From contig CALNWN010000005.1 in the NCBI GenBank assembly GCA_940746715.1, positions 273,348 through 337,347 on the forward strand: 64,000 nucleotides of DNA, written 5' to 3'. Both the position numbers and the translations under genes were made by a program. How positions within the stretch are numbered: position 1 is the stretch's first letter; each line of letters opens with the position of its first letter. Below are positions 38,295 to 46,988 of this stretch, piece after piece. The notes under the pieces are model-generated. The model saw only the letters and a program-made list of their open reading frames with translations. It was not told the origin of the DNA and made no database searches. The stretch is from an uncultured Paraburkholderia sp. GTDB lineage: Bacteria; Pseudomonadota; Gammaproteobacteria; Burkholderiales; Burkholderiaceae.

Positions 38295-38914
38295 GAGCCA
38301 CGAGCGAACAATCGTTGCGTTTCCTCGTCGAGAAGTGGCTCGCACCGGCGCCTTCCGCGGCTGTTCACGTCACCGAATTCAGCCGCACGCGCGTGGGCGG
38401 CCGGCGCTATGTTCATGTGGAAACGTCGGCGGCAGGCGGCTCGCGCGGACTGTTCTTCTTCCGTCATGACGACGGTTGCTGGTGCGTGTTTCCGCCGACG
38501 GGCGACGCCCAGCACCTGTACGCGCATCCCTGGGGCCGCCTGAGCGCTGCCGGGGCCCGGACGCGTCGAGCGCCGGGCGCGGCCGTCGAGCGAGATGCCG
38601 CTCCTGGCAAATCCAGCCAGTCCCTTGCGGCAGCAAACCGAACTGCCACCGACATCGCGCCGGCGTGCGCGATAACCGTGCAACGACCGCGCCGCTTCGG
38701 GCACAATGGCGCGCAGTGGCCGGCCTTTCCCGTATCGACTGTATCGACTGTATCGACTGTCTCCGACACAGCGACCCCGCGCGCGGCGCCTGCCGCACCG
38801 CCCATGAGCCGGCCAACTCTCATGGCAACCCGATGGACGACAAAGACTGGATCGCCGGCGCCGCCAAGGCACTGGCGATCATCGAAGCATTCGACGAAGA
38901 ACACGCGCGCATGA
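38291..38914 (+). CDS. Hypothetical protein, 3' end probably altered
   Basis: The first 70 residues look real and conserved in style (SLRFLVEKWLAPAPSAAVHV; RRYVHVETSAAG; GLFFFRHDDGCWCVFPP). I recognise it only as a small Burkholderia protein of unknown function. After PPTGDAQ the sequence becomes Arg/Ala-rich, runs through a 9-base tandem repeat (STVSTVSTVS) and overlaps the next gene by 82 bases. The natural stop has therefore probably been lost by frameshift or deletion. The overlap with pcaR is unlikely to be ancestral. Confidence 0.45.
   Translation: MRATSEQSLRFLVEKWLAPAPSAAVHVTEFSRTRVGGRRYVHVETSAAGGSRGLFFFRHDDGCWCVFPPTGDAQHLYAHPWGRLSAAGARTRRAPGAAVERDAAPGKSSQSLAAANRTATDIAPACAITVQRPRRFGHNGAQWPAFPVSTVSTVSTVSDTATPRAAPAAPPMSRPTLMATRWTTKTGSPAPPRHWRSSKHSTKNTRA
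38732..38758 (+). repeat. Three tandem copies of a 9-base repeat
   Basis: GTATCGACT occurs three times in a row (38732-38740, 38741-38749, 38750-38758) about 75 bases before the PcaR-like start. The unit is in frame with the overlapping reading frame (S-T-V). Such short arrays can vary in copy number by slippage and so change promoter spacing. Confidence 0.8.
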
Positions 38915-39582
38915 CGCCGACCGCCGTCGCAGGCCGCGCCGGCCTGTCGCGCACCGCGCCGCGCCGCTATCTGCTGACGCTGCGCGAACTCGGCTACGTC
39001 GACACGGACGGCAAACTCTTCTGGCTCGCGCCGCGCGTTCTCCGGCTTGGTCAGTCGTATCTCGCTCCGCGCTTGCCGCGCACGGTGCAGCCCTTCCTGC
39101 AGCGCATCACGGCGACCCTTCAGCAGACGGCGCTCGTCGCGATTCTCGACGAACACGACGTGGTCTACTTGGCCCGCAACGGCGTCAATCGCGCGATGGC
39201 GGTCGGCTTCGTGCTCGGCTCACGCGCGCCGGCGCCTTTGTCGTCGGCGGGATTGGTGTTGCTGGCGTTCCAGGCGCCCGAGAGCATCGAGCAATGGCTG
39301 GCGTCGTACCCGATCAAGGTGTTCACGCCGCACACCTATTCCACCGTCGAACGGCTGCGCGAAGTGCTGGGCGAAATCCGCCGCAACGGCTATGTGGTCA
39401 CCGACCAGCAACTGGAACTCGGCGTGCGCGGCGTAGCCGTGCCGTTGCGTGACCGGCACGGCACCGTTGTCGCTGCGATCAGCGTGAGCATGCCGATCGG
39501 CCAGGAGTCGGCCAACGCGGCGCTACACCGCGTTCTGCCGACGCTGCTCGAGATCGCCAGCCTGCTGCGCAACCTCGTCTGA
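38833..39582 (+). CDS. pcaR: IclR-family regulator (PcaR/PcaU/PobR type)
   Basis: A 249-residue IclR-type regulator. The N-terminal winged helix-turn-helix has IAGAAKALAIIEAFDEEHAR and AGRAGLSRTAPRRYLLTLRELGY; the effector domain has AILDEHDVVYLARNG and SSAGLVLLAF. The PRxxLxLGxxYL-like segment (PRVLRLGQSYLA) is typical of the PcaR group, which controls protocatechuate and beta-ketoadipate degradation. No pca genes lie in the window, so the target is inferred. ATG 38833 gives the family N-terminus. Confidence 0.82.
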   Translation: MDDKDWIAGAAKALAIIEAFDEEHARMTPTAVAGRAGLSRTAPRRYLLTLRELGYVDTDGKLFWLAPRVLRLGQSYLAPRLPRTVQPFLQRITATLQQTALVAILDEHDVVYLARNGVNRAMAVGFVLGSRAPAPLSSAGLVLLAFQAPESIEQWLASYPIKVFTPHTYSTVERLREVLGEIRRNGYVVTDQQLELGVRGVAVPLRDRHGTVVAAISVSMPIGQESANAALHRVLPTLLEIASLLRNLV

Positions 39583-39804
39583 TGCGCGCCAGGTCGTCTC
39601 CCTGATATCGGGCGTTTGGGAGTGAAAGCATGCCGAAAGCAAGCTGTCTCCAGGAAAATACATATCCGGTTTTGCGCATGACAAACCGCCTACGCCAGGT
39701 AATACTCTCCCGCGGGGAGCGGTAAGGCTCCTGAGCCCTGCCTGCTTCACCGTGCAGCTATTTCATTCACACTGACTCAGTCGTTGAGGTTTGGGGAACA
39801 ACAC

Positions 39805-40017
39805 ATGAAAAAAGTTATCGTCTCGCTTGCAGCTGCATCCATCGCGCTGGTCTCGGTTCAGGCTTTCGCACAAGCATCGGACGCAGCCGCTTCGGCCGCT
39901 GCAGCTAGCGCACCGAAGAAGCACCACATCAAGAAGCTGAAGTCGCACGGCAAGCGCGCTCCGGTCGCGGCAGCGGCATCGGCAGCCGGCACGAACGACA
40001 AGGGTTCGCAGAACTAA
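39805..40017 (+). CDS. Small exported Ala/Lys-rich protein
   Basis: A 70-residue protein. Residues 1-22 form a clean signal peptide (VIVSLAAASIALVSVQAFA, cleaved before QASD). The mature part is Ala-rich with a basic patch (APKKHHIKKLKSHGKR). Similar short alanine/lysine-rich periplasmic proteins of unknown role occur in Burkholderia. ATG chosen because it starts the signal peptide. It has its own convergent terminator downstream. Confidence 0.7.
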   Translation: MKKVIVSLAAASIALVSVQAFAQASDAAASAAAASAPKKHHIKKLKSHGKRAPVAAAASAAGTNDKGSQN

Positions 40018-40172
40018 GAGGCGCGTGTCGCCAGCGAGCGCGGCTTCGCCGGTTGCAGGTGCCGCTAGCGCGCCTGCTTTTTAGCCGCCCCGGGTTAGGC
40101 GCGGTTTCAGCCGTGGCTCCTGGCCGCCTTTCTTGGCCGGCTTGTCAGCCGGATTCAAGGCGCGTCGCAAGC

Positions 40173-40204
40173 AAAAAGGCCAGAGCTCATGCTCTGGCCT
40201 TTTT
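40173..40204. terminator. Bidirectional terminator between convergent genes
   Basis: AAAAAGGCCAGAGC, loop TCAT, GCTCTGGCCTTTTT: a perfect 14-bp stem with A and T runs at the two sides. It serves the small exported protein gene on the plus strand and the minus-strand gene at 40305-40583. Confidence 0.9.
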
Positions 40205-40304
40205 GCATTCAGGCGGTTGGTCACGCCGGCTCGGCGCAATCGCAGCCTATGCGCGGACAGCAAGCGCGCATGCCGCGCCAGCACTCGTCATTCGCTAGCC
40301 ACGC

Positions 40305-40583
40305 TTATCCAGCAAGACCGCGTTTGATGACTTCGTTCGGCAGCCCCGTCATGCCTTCCGGATGCGTGGCGGCGCGCTCTTTCAGCTCGGCAGCCAGATC
40401 GCCGTTCAGCTTGCACGCGAACGCCACAAGTCCCTGCGCCTGATCGAGCTTGCGCTGCTCCCGGCGATCGACTTTCGGCGCTGCAGCCGCGGCCTTGCCA
40501 AAGCGCTCGGCGGTGGACGGCTTCATTGCATTGTTCAGTTTGAGCGCCTTGTTCTTTTCAAGGTCGGTTTTTTTCATCGCCAT
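40305..40583 (-). CDS. Conserved hypothetical protein
   Basis: A 92-residue basic, soluble protein (start MAMKKTDLEKNKALKLNN; later VDRREQRKLDQAQGLVAFA). I recognise the style of a conserved Burkholderia protein without assigned function. A predicted helix-rich, lysine-rich N-terminus and a C-terminal LPNEVIKRGLAG are the only features. It appears intact, with a terminator about 100 bases downstream. Confidence 0.6.
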   Translation of the reverse strand: MAMKKTDLEKNKALKLNNAMKPSTAERFGKAAAAAPKVDRREQRKLDQAQGLVAFACKLNGDLAAELKERAATHPEGMTGLPNEVIKRGLAG

Positions 40584-40662
40584 ACGTCAGGCCTCTGACA
40601 GATAAGTAATCCCGCATTGTACGCACGCGGCGTTGCGCCGGGCGAGCGCGCCGCGGCGCGTT

Positions 40663-41460
40663 TCAGGCCGAGGCGCCGGGCGCGCCGCATTCGCCGGGAC
40701 CGCGCGCATCGGACTGGGCGGGCGTGGCGGCCTCGCTGTCCATCAGCGCTCGCATCCGTTGCCAGTGGGTGCCTTCCCAGAAGACGCGTGTCGGCATACG
40801 TCGCAGGTGACAAACTGCTTGTGGCGCTGCAGGACGCCGTCGGGCGCCCGGTCGCCGACTTCGTCGCGGGCGATGCGCCGAAGCGGCGCGTTGCACATCA
40901 GACAGAGTCGAAACGGTTGCGCGCTGCCGGCGAAATCCAGCCGTTCGAACACCTCGCGCAATTGCTCGCGCGGCCGCAGCGCGCGCACGTAGCAGCCATG
41001 CGTGATGGCGCGGCGTTTCAGCAGTTCGCGGTCGCACGTCAGCACGATGCGCTCTTCGGCGGCGGCCAGCGCTTCAATGTGGGCGTCGGGAAAATGGTTG
41101 TCGTAGAGCGTGTCGAAGCCCGCTAGCCGCAGCAGCGGGGCGAGCCCGCCGAGATGCGCATCCGCGGAAGCGCACGACGCGCAGCGGCCGCTCGCGCACG
41201 CGCAGCAGGGGGCGGATGTCGAGCGCTTCGAACTTCGGATACACGGCGACGCGGTCGCCATCCGCGAGCATATGGTTGAAACCGACCGACTCGCCGTTCA
41301 CGAGGATCAGTTCGACTTCGGTATGCGGCACGCCGAGCGCCTCGATCGCGTGCTTCGTGGTCGCGTCGCGCGCGCAGGCATAGGCAAACGCGCGCCGGCG
41401 CAGCGGCCGGGCGAGAAAATCGTTCAGCTCCTCGTAGAAGCGGAAAGTCGCGGTGACCAT
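40663..41460 (-). pseudogene. Mut7-C RNAse/ubiquitin-fold protein, broken
   Basis: The N-terminal ubiquitin-like Mut7-C half (MVTATFRFYEELNDFLARPL; LILVNGESVGFNHMLADGDR) is intact. The Mut7-C PIN-like RNase domain (DAHLGGLAPLLRLAGFDTLY; RIVLTCDRELLKRRA; RLCLMCNAPL) follows in a second frame after an indel near 41155. The C-terminal zinc-ribbon end (RVFWEGTHWQRMRALMDS) is in a third frame after a change near 40800. The overall span is a multiple of three, so the indels offset each other. Start by family N-terminus at 41460. Confidence 0.8.
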
Positions 41461-41604
41461 CGTCACAGTATGGCACTGCGCGCCGTTGCGTGCCGGGCCG
41501 CGAGCGGCGCGCGTCACCGCGTTCGTGTGCCCGCGTTGCCGCGTTTTCCTGCATCTGTCGCATGGGTGTGCTTACTTTCACATCTTTAGAAGACGGAGCC
41601 ACAG

Positions 41605-42474
41605 ATGGACATCGGTTTTATCGGTCTCGGCGAGATGGGCGCCGCGATGGTTGCAAACATTCTGAAAGCGGGGCACCAGGTGCGCGTGTGGAACCGCTCG
41701 CCGGAGCGCGCGCAAGCGCTCGCGGACGCGGGCGCGCGAATCGTCGCGACGCAGGCCGACGCCTTTGCCGGAGACGCCGTGTTCTCCATGCTCGCCGACG
41801 ATGCCGCGCTGCGCGAGGTCGTAACGGCGTCGTTGCTCGAACATGCGCCGCGCGGGCTCATTCACGTGAACATGGCGACGATCTCGGTCGCGCTGGCCGA
41901 GGAACTCGCGACCGCGCACGCGGCACGCGGCATCAATTACGTTGCGGCGCCGGTGCTCGGCCGGCCCGACGCGGCCGCGGCGGGCAAGCTGACGATCGTC
42001 GCGGGCGGCCCCGCGGAGGCGATTGACCGCGTGCAGCCGGTTTTCGACGCGATCGGTCAGAAAACCTGGCGCATCGGCTCGCTGCCGCAACAGGCGAATG
42101 TCATGAAGCTGGCCGCGAACTTCATGCTCGGCGCGGCCGTCGAGACGTTCGGCGAAGCCGCTGCGCTCGTGTCCGGCCATGGTCTCGCGATCCAGGATTT
42201 CCTCGATGTGATCACGAGCGGCATTTTCCCCGGCCCTGTCTATGCGGGCTACGGCAAGATGATCGCGGAAAACAGCTATGAGCCGACGCTCTTCAAGGCG
42301 CGCTTGGGACTCAAGGACTTGCGCCTGGCGCTCGCCGCAGCCGACGCAGTCACGACGCCATTGCCCATTGCGAGCGTTGTCCGCGACAGCCTGATCGAGG
42401 CGGTCGCGCACGGCGACGGCGAGAAGGACTTCGCCGTGCTCGGGCAGGTGGCGGCCCGCCGCGCCGGCCGCTGA
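41605..42474 (+). CDS. NAD(P)-dependent beta-hydroxyacid dehydrogenase
   Basis: A 289-residue member of the 3-hydroxyisobutyrate/tartronate semialdehyde/glyoxylate reductase family. Cofactor motif GFIGLGEMGAAMVANILKAG. The NRSPERAQAL sequence after the second strand suggests NADP preference (Asn-Arg at the specificity site). The catalytic lysine is in NVMKLAANFML. GSLPQQANVMKLAANF resembles GLYR-type succinic semialdehyde/glyoxylate reductases. No operon partner; substrate not assigned. Confidence 0.85.
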   Translation: MDIGFIGLGEMGAAMVANILKAGHQVRVWNRSPERAQALADAGARIVATQADAFAGDAVFSMLADDAALREVVTASLLEHAPRGLIHVNMATISVALAEELATAHAARGINYVAAPVLGRPDAAAAGKLTIVAGGPAEAIDRVQPVFDAIGQKTWRIGSLPQQANVMKLAANFMLGAAVETFGEAAALVSGHGLAIQDFLDVITSGIFPGPVYAGYGKMIAENSYEPTLFKARLGLKDLRLALAAADAVTTPLPIASVVRDSLIEAVAHGDGEKDFAVLGQVAARRAGR

Positions 42475-42551
42475 GCATTGCCGCAAGCGCGGCGCGCGAG
42501 CGGCCGCGCAACAGGCGATAATGGCCGTCCCATTTTCTACACGGTGATGTG

Positions 42552-43184
42552 ATGAGTCTGCATACCTGGTGGCTGTTTGTGGCCACTGTCTTTGTTGTGT
42601 GCGCCATTCCCGGCCCCAATATGCTGCTCGTCATGACGCACGGCGCGCGGCACGGCCTGCGCCGCACCGGTGCCACCATGGCGGGTTGCCTGTCGGCGCT
42701 GGTGCTGATGCTGGCGGTATCGGCGAGGCTCGGCGTGTTTCTCGAAGCGTGGCCGGCTCTTTTTAACGCGCTGTGTTTGATCGGCGCGGCTTATCTCGTC
42801 TATCTCGGCATCAAGGCGTGGCGCGCGCCCGCCGACGAGGCCGACGCGTCGCAAGTCGAGGAACTGGCCGCGAAGCCGGCACATTCGCGTTTCGCGTTGT
42901 TTCGCAACGGTTTTCTGGTGGCGGGCAGCAATCCGAAGGCGATTCTCTTCGCCGCCGCGCTGCTGCCGCAATTCATCGACGCCGCGCTGCCCAAGCTGCC
43001 GCAGTTCGGCATTCTGGTCGCCACGTTCGCGGTGATCGAAGTGAGCTGGTATCTCGTGTATGCGGGGTTCGGCACGCGCATCGGTACGCGGCTGAGGAGT
43101 CGCAGCGTGGCGCGTCTGTTCAATCGGCTGACGGGCGGCGTGTTTGTCGGCTTTGGCGCGATGATGGCGCTCGTCCGGCACTAA
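42552..43184 (+). CDS. LysE/RhtB family exporter
   Basis: A 210-residue inner-membrane exporter with six predicted helices. Family start VCAIPGPNMLLVMTHGARHG; central GSNPKAILFAAALLPQF; C-terminal NRLTGGVFVGFGAMMAL. Members export amino acids or homoserine lactones; the substrate is unknown. I chose the ATG at 42552 over the GTG just before it. Confidence 0.88.
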   Translation: MSLHTWWLFVATVFVVCAIPGPNMLLVMTHGARHGLRRTGATMAGCLSALVLMLAVSARLGVFLEAWPALFNALCLIGAAYLVYLGIKAWRAPADEADASQVEELAAKPAHSRFALFRNGFLVAGSNPKAILFAAALLPQFIDAALPKLPQFGILVATFAVIEVSWYLVYAGFGTRIGTRLRSRSVARLFNRLTGGVFVGFGAMMALVRH

Positions 43185-43264
43185 CGTGGTCTGGCGCGGC
43201 CCATCGTGCCGAACAAGCACATGTGGCGAAATCGCAACAAGACGGGAGAACCCTGATTTTCATG

Positions 43265-43293
43265 TTGCGCCGCACCAAATCTTTTGCTATAGT
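43265..43293 (+). promoter_or_regulatory. Promoter upstream of candidate small RNA
   Basis: TTGCGC (43265-43270), exactly 17 bases, TATAGT (43288-43293). This is a good sigma-70 promoter and no coding sequence follows before a strong terminator. Confidence 0.55.
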
Positions 43294-43299
43294 TTGTCT

Positions 43300-43360
43300 T
43301 GTCTCCTCCATGTCTCCTCTGATATGGATTCAGCCCGCCAACTTAGGCGGGCTTTTTTTG
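43300..43360 (+). ncRNA. Candidate small RNA with CTCCTCC motif
   Basis: Between the promoter at 43265-43293 and an excellent terminator (AGCCCGCC, loop AACTTA, GGCGGGCT and seven T residues, 43332-43359) lie about 30 bases of unstructured sequence. It carries CTCCTCC and CTCCTCT, each complementary to a Shine-Dalgarno sequence. A length near 60 nucleotides, its own promoter and terminator, and C-rich anti-SD motifs are the marks of a trans-acting regulatory RNA. It could instead be the leader of a deleted gene. No family assignment made. Confidence 0.4.
43332..43359 (+). terminator. Strong intrinsic terminator
   Basis: Stem AGCCCGCC/GGCGGGCT (43332-43339, 43346-43353), six-base loop, seven T residues. 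It would end the candidate small RNA and read-through from the LysE gene. Confidence 0.9.
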
Positions 43361-43474
43361 CCCAAAATTTCCCCGTCCCTTTCCCGTCTTGCAAAAACAC
43401 GAAGCCGGCTGGCCCTTGCGAGGGCCGCCGGTTTGCTGCGCCTGAAGCCGCAGCGCGTGCGTCGCAGGACGACG

Positions 43475-44189
43475 TCGTCTTCAGCGGGATGTAGGTGACC
43501 GACGCCACGAGACCCCAATGGTCGGTGATGTTGTAGGCGAGCCCCGCATTGAACACCGGCGCCCACGACGACGACGCCTTCGCCGACACCTGCGTCTTGC
43601 CCGGCTTCCCTGCGCCGGCGGCGAGGATGGCGCCGAGATTGTCCTGCGTCGATTGCACGAAGTTCTGGCTCAACTGAATGTCAGAAAACCAGTTGTACGA
43701 CACGCCGACGCCTACAAACGGCCTGAACTTCGCTGTCGGCGTATTGAAGTAGTACTGAAAGAGCAGGGCCGGGCTCCACTGGCGCATGCTTTTCACGATC
43801 GGATTGGTTTGCGGATCGCCGATATTCTGCTGGCCGAGCGCGCCCGCCGGCCCAGGCGGCTTGATCGTGCCGTGACCGTAGATCTTGAACACGGGCGGCA
43901 CGCCCGCCACGGTCGTCACCGCAATGTGATCGGTCAGGTAATGGCTCATGACGAGGCCGACCGTGTTGGCGGTGTTCGTCGAGAGACTCGTGCCCGCCGA
44001 CGTGAACGAGTTCGGCAGGCGCAGCGGCGTGTTGATCGGCGTCGGCGCGACGTTGGTGGTTATCGGCGTGCTCGAATCTTTCGGCATGACGTGGAACCAG
44101 CCGAGCACGGCGACGTTGTCGCCCGCGTGCTGTGCGTGAGCGCTGACTGAGAGGCACGCGGCCAGTATTGCAAGACAGATTTTTTCATG
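43475..44189 (-). pseudogene. ompW: OmpW family outer membrane protein, both ends damaged
   Basis: OmpW-type eight-stranded outer-membrane barrel. The start is broken: ATG is followed by six A residues, whereas MKKICLAILAACLSVSAHA needs seven, so the native ATG runs out of frame at once. The family frame itself stays open and reads through from the lipoprotein fragment upstream. Recognisable parts are HAGDNVAVLGWFHVMPKDSS, WSPALLFQYYFN, FRPFVGVGVSYNWFSD and NITDHWGLVASVTYIPLK. After LKTTSS the last strands normally ending in an aromatic residue are missing, replaced by unrelated sequence. No folded porin is expected. Confidence 0.75.
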
Positions 44190-44214
44190 GTGTTGCTCCT
44201 CCTTGAGCGGCCGT

Positions 44215-44489
44215 CGGGCGCAATGCGCGCGCGGCGGGCGTCGGCGGGTAGGCCGCGGGGCCGCGCGCGGAACAGGTGGTGCGCCGGTCGCGGGACATAG
44301 CGCAGCCGACGTGCTGCTGGAAGCAGGCGGACCCTGTACGCCGCAGCTCGACCCCGAGCATTGCGGCGCGTTGATCGGCCCGGGGTTATCGGATTTACCG
44401 CCGCCGCAAGCAATAAGAAACGGAGTCGTGGCAATAGCCACTGCCAAACCTCGAATAATGGCGTCCGCTATGCTGCTGTCTCCCTTCAT
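44215..44489 (-). pseudogene. Lipoprotein N-terminal fragment (DUF2957-like)
   Basis: About 75 residues look like the N-terminus of a Burkholderia lipoprotein. A hydrophobic signal ends in a lipobox (FLIAC followed by GGG), then CSGSSCGVQGPP and ALCPATGA, which resemble DUF2957 proteins. After that the reading becomes Arg/Pro-rich and continues in frame into the ompW remnant. The body of the lipoprotein has been lost. The family name is a tentative recollection; the truncation is well supported. Confidence 0.45.
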
Positions 44490-44882
44490 GTATTTGTGCG
44501 AGCTAATTTCGCCGCGCGATTAATGCATGTCAATTGAATGAGCCGTCTAAAAAGCCCGATTCAAACAGCGGCATTTTGGCGAAGCGCGCGGTGTGCGGGC
44601 GCCAACGGCCCTTTTAAACAAAAATGCAGATTGCGACGGGAGGCGGCGCGTCGTTGTTTCCTTGCACGCCCTTGCCTGGTAAGCCTTGGAGCAAAATGGC
44701 TCCATGATCTTCGAACGACCGTTCGACAAAAATCCGGAGTTTCCCCGGGCGGAAAGTATGCCGCGCGGGCGTCGGCGGGAAAACTTACCTTAAAAATTCC
44801 GCAGCAGCTGTTTTCGATTTTTTAAGTAATGCGGGCTACTACTGATTATCTTTGCACAGATCGGGGCGGCGGGTTTAAAACA
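44490..44882. other. Intergenic region without recognisable gene
   Basis: No gene or RNA that I can support; short frames here lack homology and ribosome-binding sites. It separates the broken lipoprotein/ompW pair from the argC terminator. Confidence 0.5.
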
Positions 44883-44910
44883 AAAAAGCCGGTCTTTAAG
44901 ACCGGCTTTC
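44883..44910 (-). terminator. Terminator of argC
   Basis: On the minus strand GAAAGCCGGTCTT, loop, AAGACCGGCTTT is followed by TTTTTTG: an 11- to 12-bp stem with a T run 45 bases after the argC stop. Confidence 0.88.
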
Positions 44911-44954
44911 GTGATGCTTGCAAACGGCAAATTGCCGCGCTATTCAAACTTTCG

Positions 44955-45902
44955 TTATCGTTTCAAACCGCTTTCCTCGGCAGCGCCGATCGCGAGGTTC
45001 ATACACTGGATCGCCGCACCCGAAGCGCCCTTGCCTAGGTTGTCGAGACGCGCAACCGTCACGAAGCGCTCCGCCGTGCCGAACACGAAGAGATCGACGC
45101 GATTGGTGTCGTTGTTCGCCTGGACGTCGAAAAAGCCGCCGTCGAGATTCGCTTCCGCGTCGAACGGCGCGACGCGCAAGAACGCTTCGCCCGCGTAGTA
45201 CTCGGCGAGCAGCGCCTGCACTTCTTGCGGCGTCGTTTTCTTCGCCAATTGACGCGGCGAGAAGTAGGTCGTGACCGCGAGACCCTTGTAGAAATCTCCG
45301 ACGATCGGCGTGAAAATTGGTGCCGACTTCAAGCCCGTATGCGCCGCCATTTCCGGCAGATGCTTGTGCGTGAGACCGAGCGCGTAAGGACGCGGGCTCT
45401 TCAGCTTGCTGTTGCCGCCGGCTTCGTAGTCGGCAATCATCTTCTTGCCGCCGCCGCTGTAGCCGGTAATCGAATAGGCATGCGCGTCGAACTCCGGCGC
45501 GACTACGCCGCCTTCCACGAGCGGGCGCATGGCGAGCACGAATGCCGACGCGTGGCAGCCCGGCACGGCAATGCGCTTGGCCGTGCGCAGGCGTTCGCGC
45601 TGCGAGCGCGCAAGTTCCGGCAGGCCGTAAGCCCAGTCCGGCGACGTGCGGAACGCGGTGCTCGCGTCGATCAGCACCGTGCGCTCGTTCTCGACCAGCG
45701 AAGCCGATTCGCGCGAAGCAACGTCGGGCAGGCACAGGAACGTGACGTCCGACGCGTTGATGAGACGGCGGCGTTCCTCGATATCTTTGCGCTTCGCTTC
45801 GTCGATACGCAGAATTTCCACGTCGGCGCGCTGCGACAGGTATTCGAAAATCTTCAGGCCGGTCGTGCCTTCCTGTCCGTCGACAAAAACTTTTGTGCTC
45901 AT
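44955..45902 (-). CDS. argC: N-acetyl-gamma-glutamyl-phosphate reductase (type 2)
   Basis: Third step of arginine biosynthesis, reducing N-acetylglutamyl phosphate to the semialdehyde with NADPH. 315 residues, the shorter AGPR type 2. Cofactor motif [18 protein letters not shown]; catalytic cysteine in [25 protein letters not shown]-terminal [20 protein letters not shown]. Intact and followed by a strong terminator. Many relatives carry a second, longer argC elsewhere; whether this one is essential cannot be judged here. Confidence 0.93.
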   Translation of the reverse strand: MSTKVFVDGQEGTTGLKIFEYLSQRADVEILRIDEAKRKDIEERRRLINASDVTFLCLPDVASRESASLVENERTVLIDASTAFRTSPDWAYGLPELARSQRERLRTAKRIAVPGCHASAFVLAMRPLVEGGVVAPEFDAHAYSITGYSGGGKKMIADYEAGGNSKLKSPRPYALGLTHKHLPEMAAHTGLKSAPIFTPIVGDFYKGLAVTTYFSPRQLAKKTTPQEVQALLAEYYAGEAFLRVAPFDAEANLDGGFFDVQANNDTNRVDLFVFGTAERFVTVARLDNLGKGASGAAIQCMNLAIGAAEESGLKR

Positions 45903-46156
45903 CTCGATCTCACTGGGGAACGGCGGGCGACGCCGCGCGAAAACGCCATTTTAAGACCTCATCGGCATGCGGTGCGTAGGTGCTGGAAAACGGCGCAAAA
46001 ACAGCGGAAAAACGACGATGCCCGCACGAAGTGACAGTGGCGTGACTTTGTCGGACGCGGGCTCGGGGCCTTGCGTGGGGGCGAGCGGGCGTCGCGTTGA
46101 GTCGCAGCACCGCATTCGCGATGAGCCGCGCCCGGCGCGACCGTCGGCGTGCCGGC

Positions 46157-46710
46157 CTACCGGCCGTAGTTCACCACGATCTTCGCGCTGCCGATCGCCG
46201 CCGTGCCGATCTCGTGATCGAACATCAGCGCCGGGCGGCCTTGCGCCAGACGGAGGTCGGCGGTATTCAGCGCATACACGGTGATCACGTAGCGGTGCGG
46301 TTTGCCGGGCGGCGGGCAGGGGCCGCCGTAACCGTCGACGTCGAAGTCGAAGTCGTTGCGGGCTTCCACGGCGCCGAGCTTTTTCAGGAAGCCGGACGCG
46401 CTCGCGTTTTCGGGCAGGCTGACGACCGTCGCCGGAATGCCCGCGACTGCCCAGTGCCACCAGCCGCGGCCCGGCGCATCGGGATCGAACATGGTGATCG
46501 CGAAGCTGCGCGTTCCGGCCGGCGCGTCGCGCCATGTCAGTTGCGGCGAGCGGTTGCCGCCTTTGCAGTCGTCCTGATCGAAAACGTGGTTTCGGCCAAG
46601 GCCTCTGGGCCATGCGCGAGCCAGAGCGCCAAGCCGAGCGTGGCGCAGACAAAAAGCGGCGTACTGGTAGACGGTGAAACGTGCAAAACAACCAGGCAAC
46701 GCGAGCGCAT
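46157..46710 (-). pseudogene. YbhB/YbcL (PEBP-like) family protein, frameshifted
   Basis: Phosphatidylethanolamine-binding-protein fold, Raf kinase inhibitor-like. The core is clear (CKGGNRSPQLTWRDAPAGTR, ITMFDPDAPGRGWWHWAVAG, GYGGPCPPPGKPHRYVITVY, ending IVVNYGR). The signal-peptide part (MRSRCLVVLHVS ... LAHGPEALAETTFSI) lies in another frame; about one base is missing near 46585. The span is 3n+2 bases, consistent with a single deletion. Without the N-terminus the exported protein would not be made. Confidence 0.72.
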
Positions 46711-46988
46711 GTGCCGGTTCTCCTGTGTCGATCGGAGTGGGCGCGCGGGCGCCGGCTCAGATCCCATGCAGCATCAGGTCGCTGCGAGGGCGCGGGGCGG
46801 TGGCCTCGCGGTGTTTATTGTCCCTATTTTGTGCCTCGACGTCGAATCAAGTCTAACATTAGCTCTACGATGCATCATTGTTGTGCGCGCAAGCGGATTG
46901 CGAGCCTAAAATCAGCTATGGTCGGAACAATTTACGCGATGTCGCCCGTGTCCTATTAGGTCGAACTAAACATTAAGAATAACAACGC

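Noticed and set aside
44538..44825. Open frame of about 95 codons upstream of the argC terminator
   Set aside because: No ribosome-binding site, no homology and abnormal composition; probably chance in an intergenic remnant.
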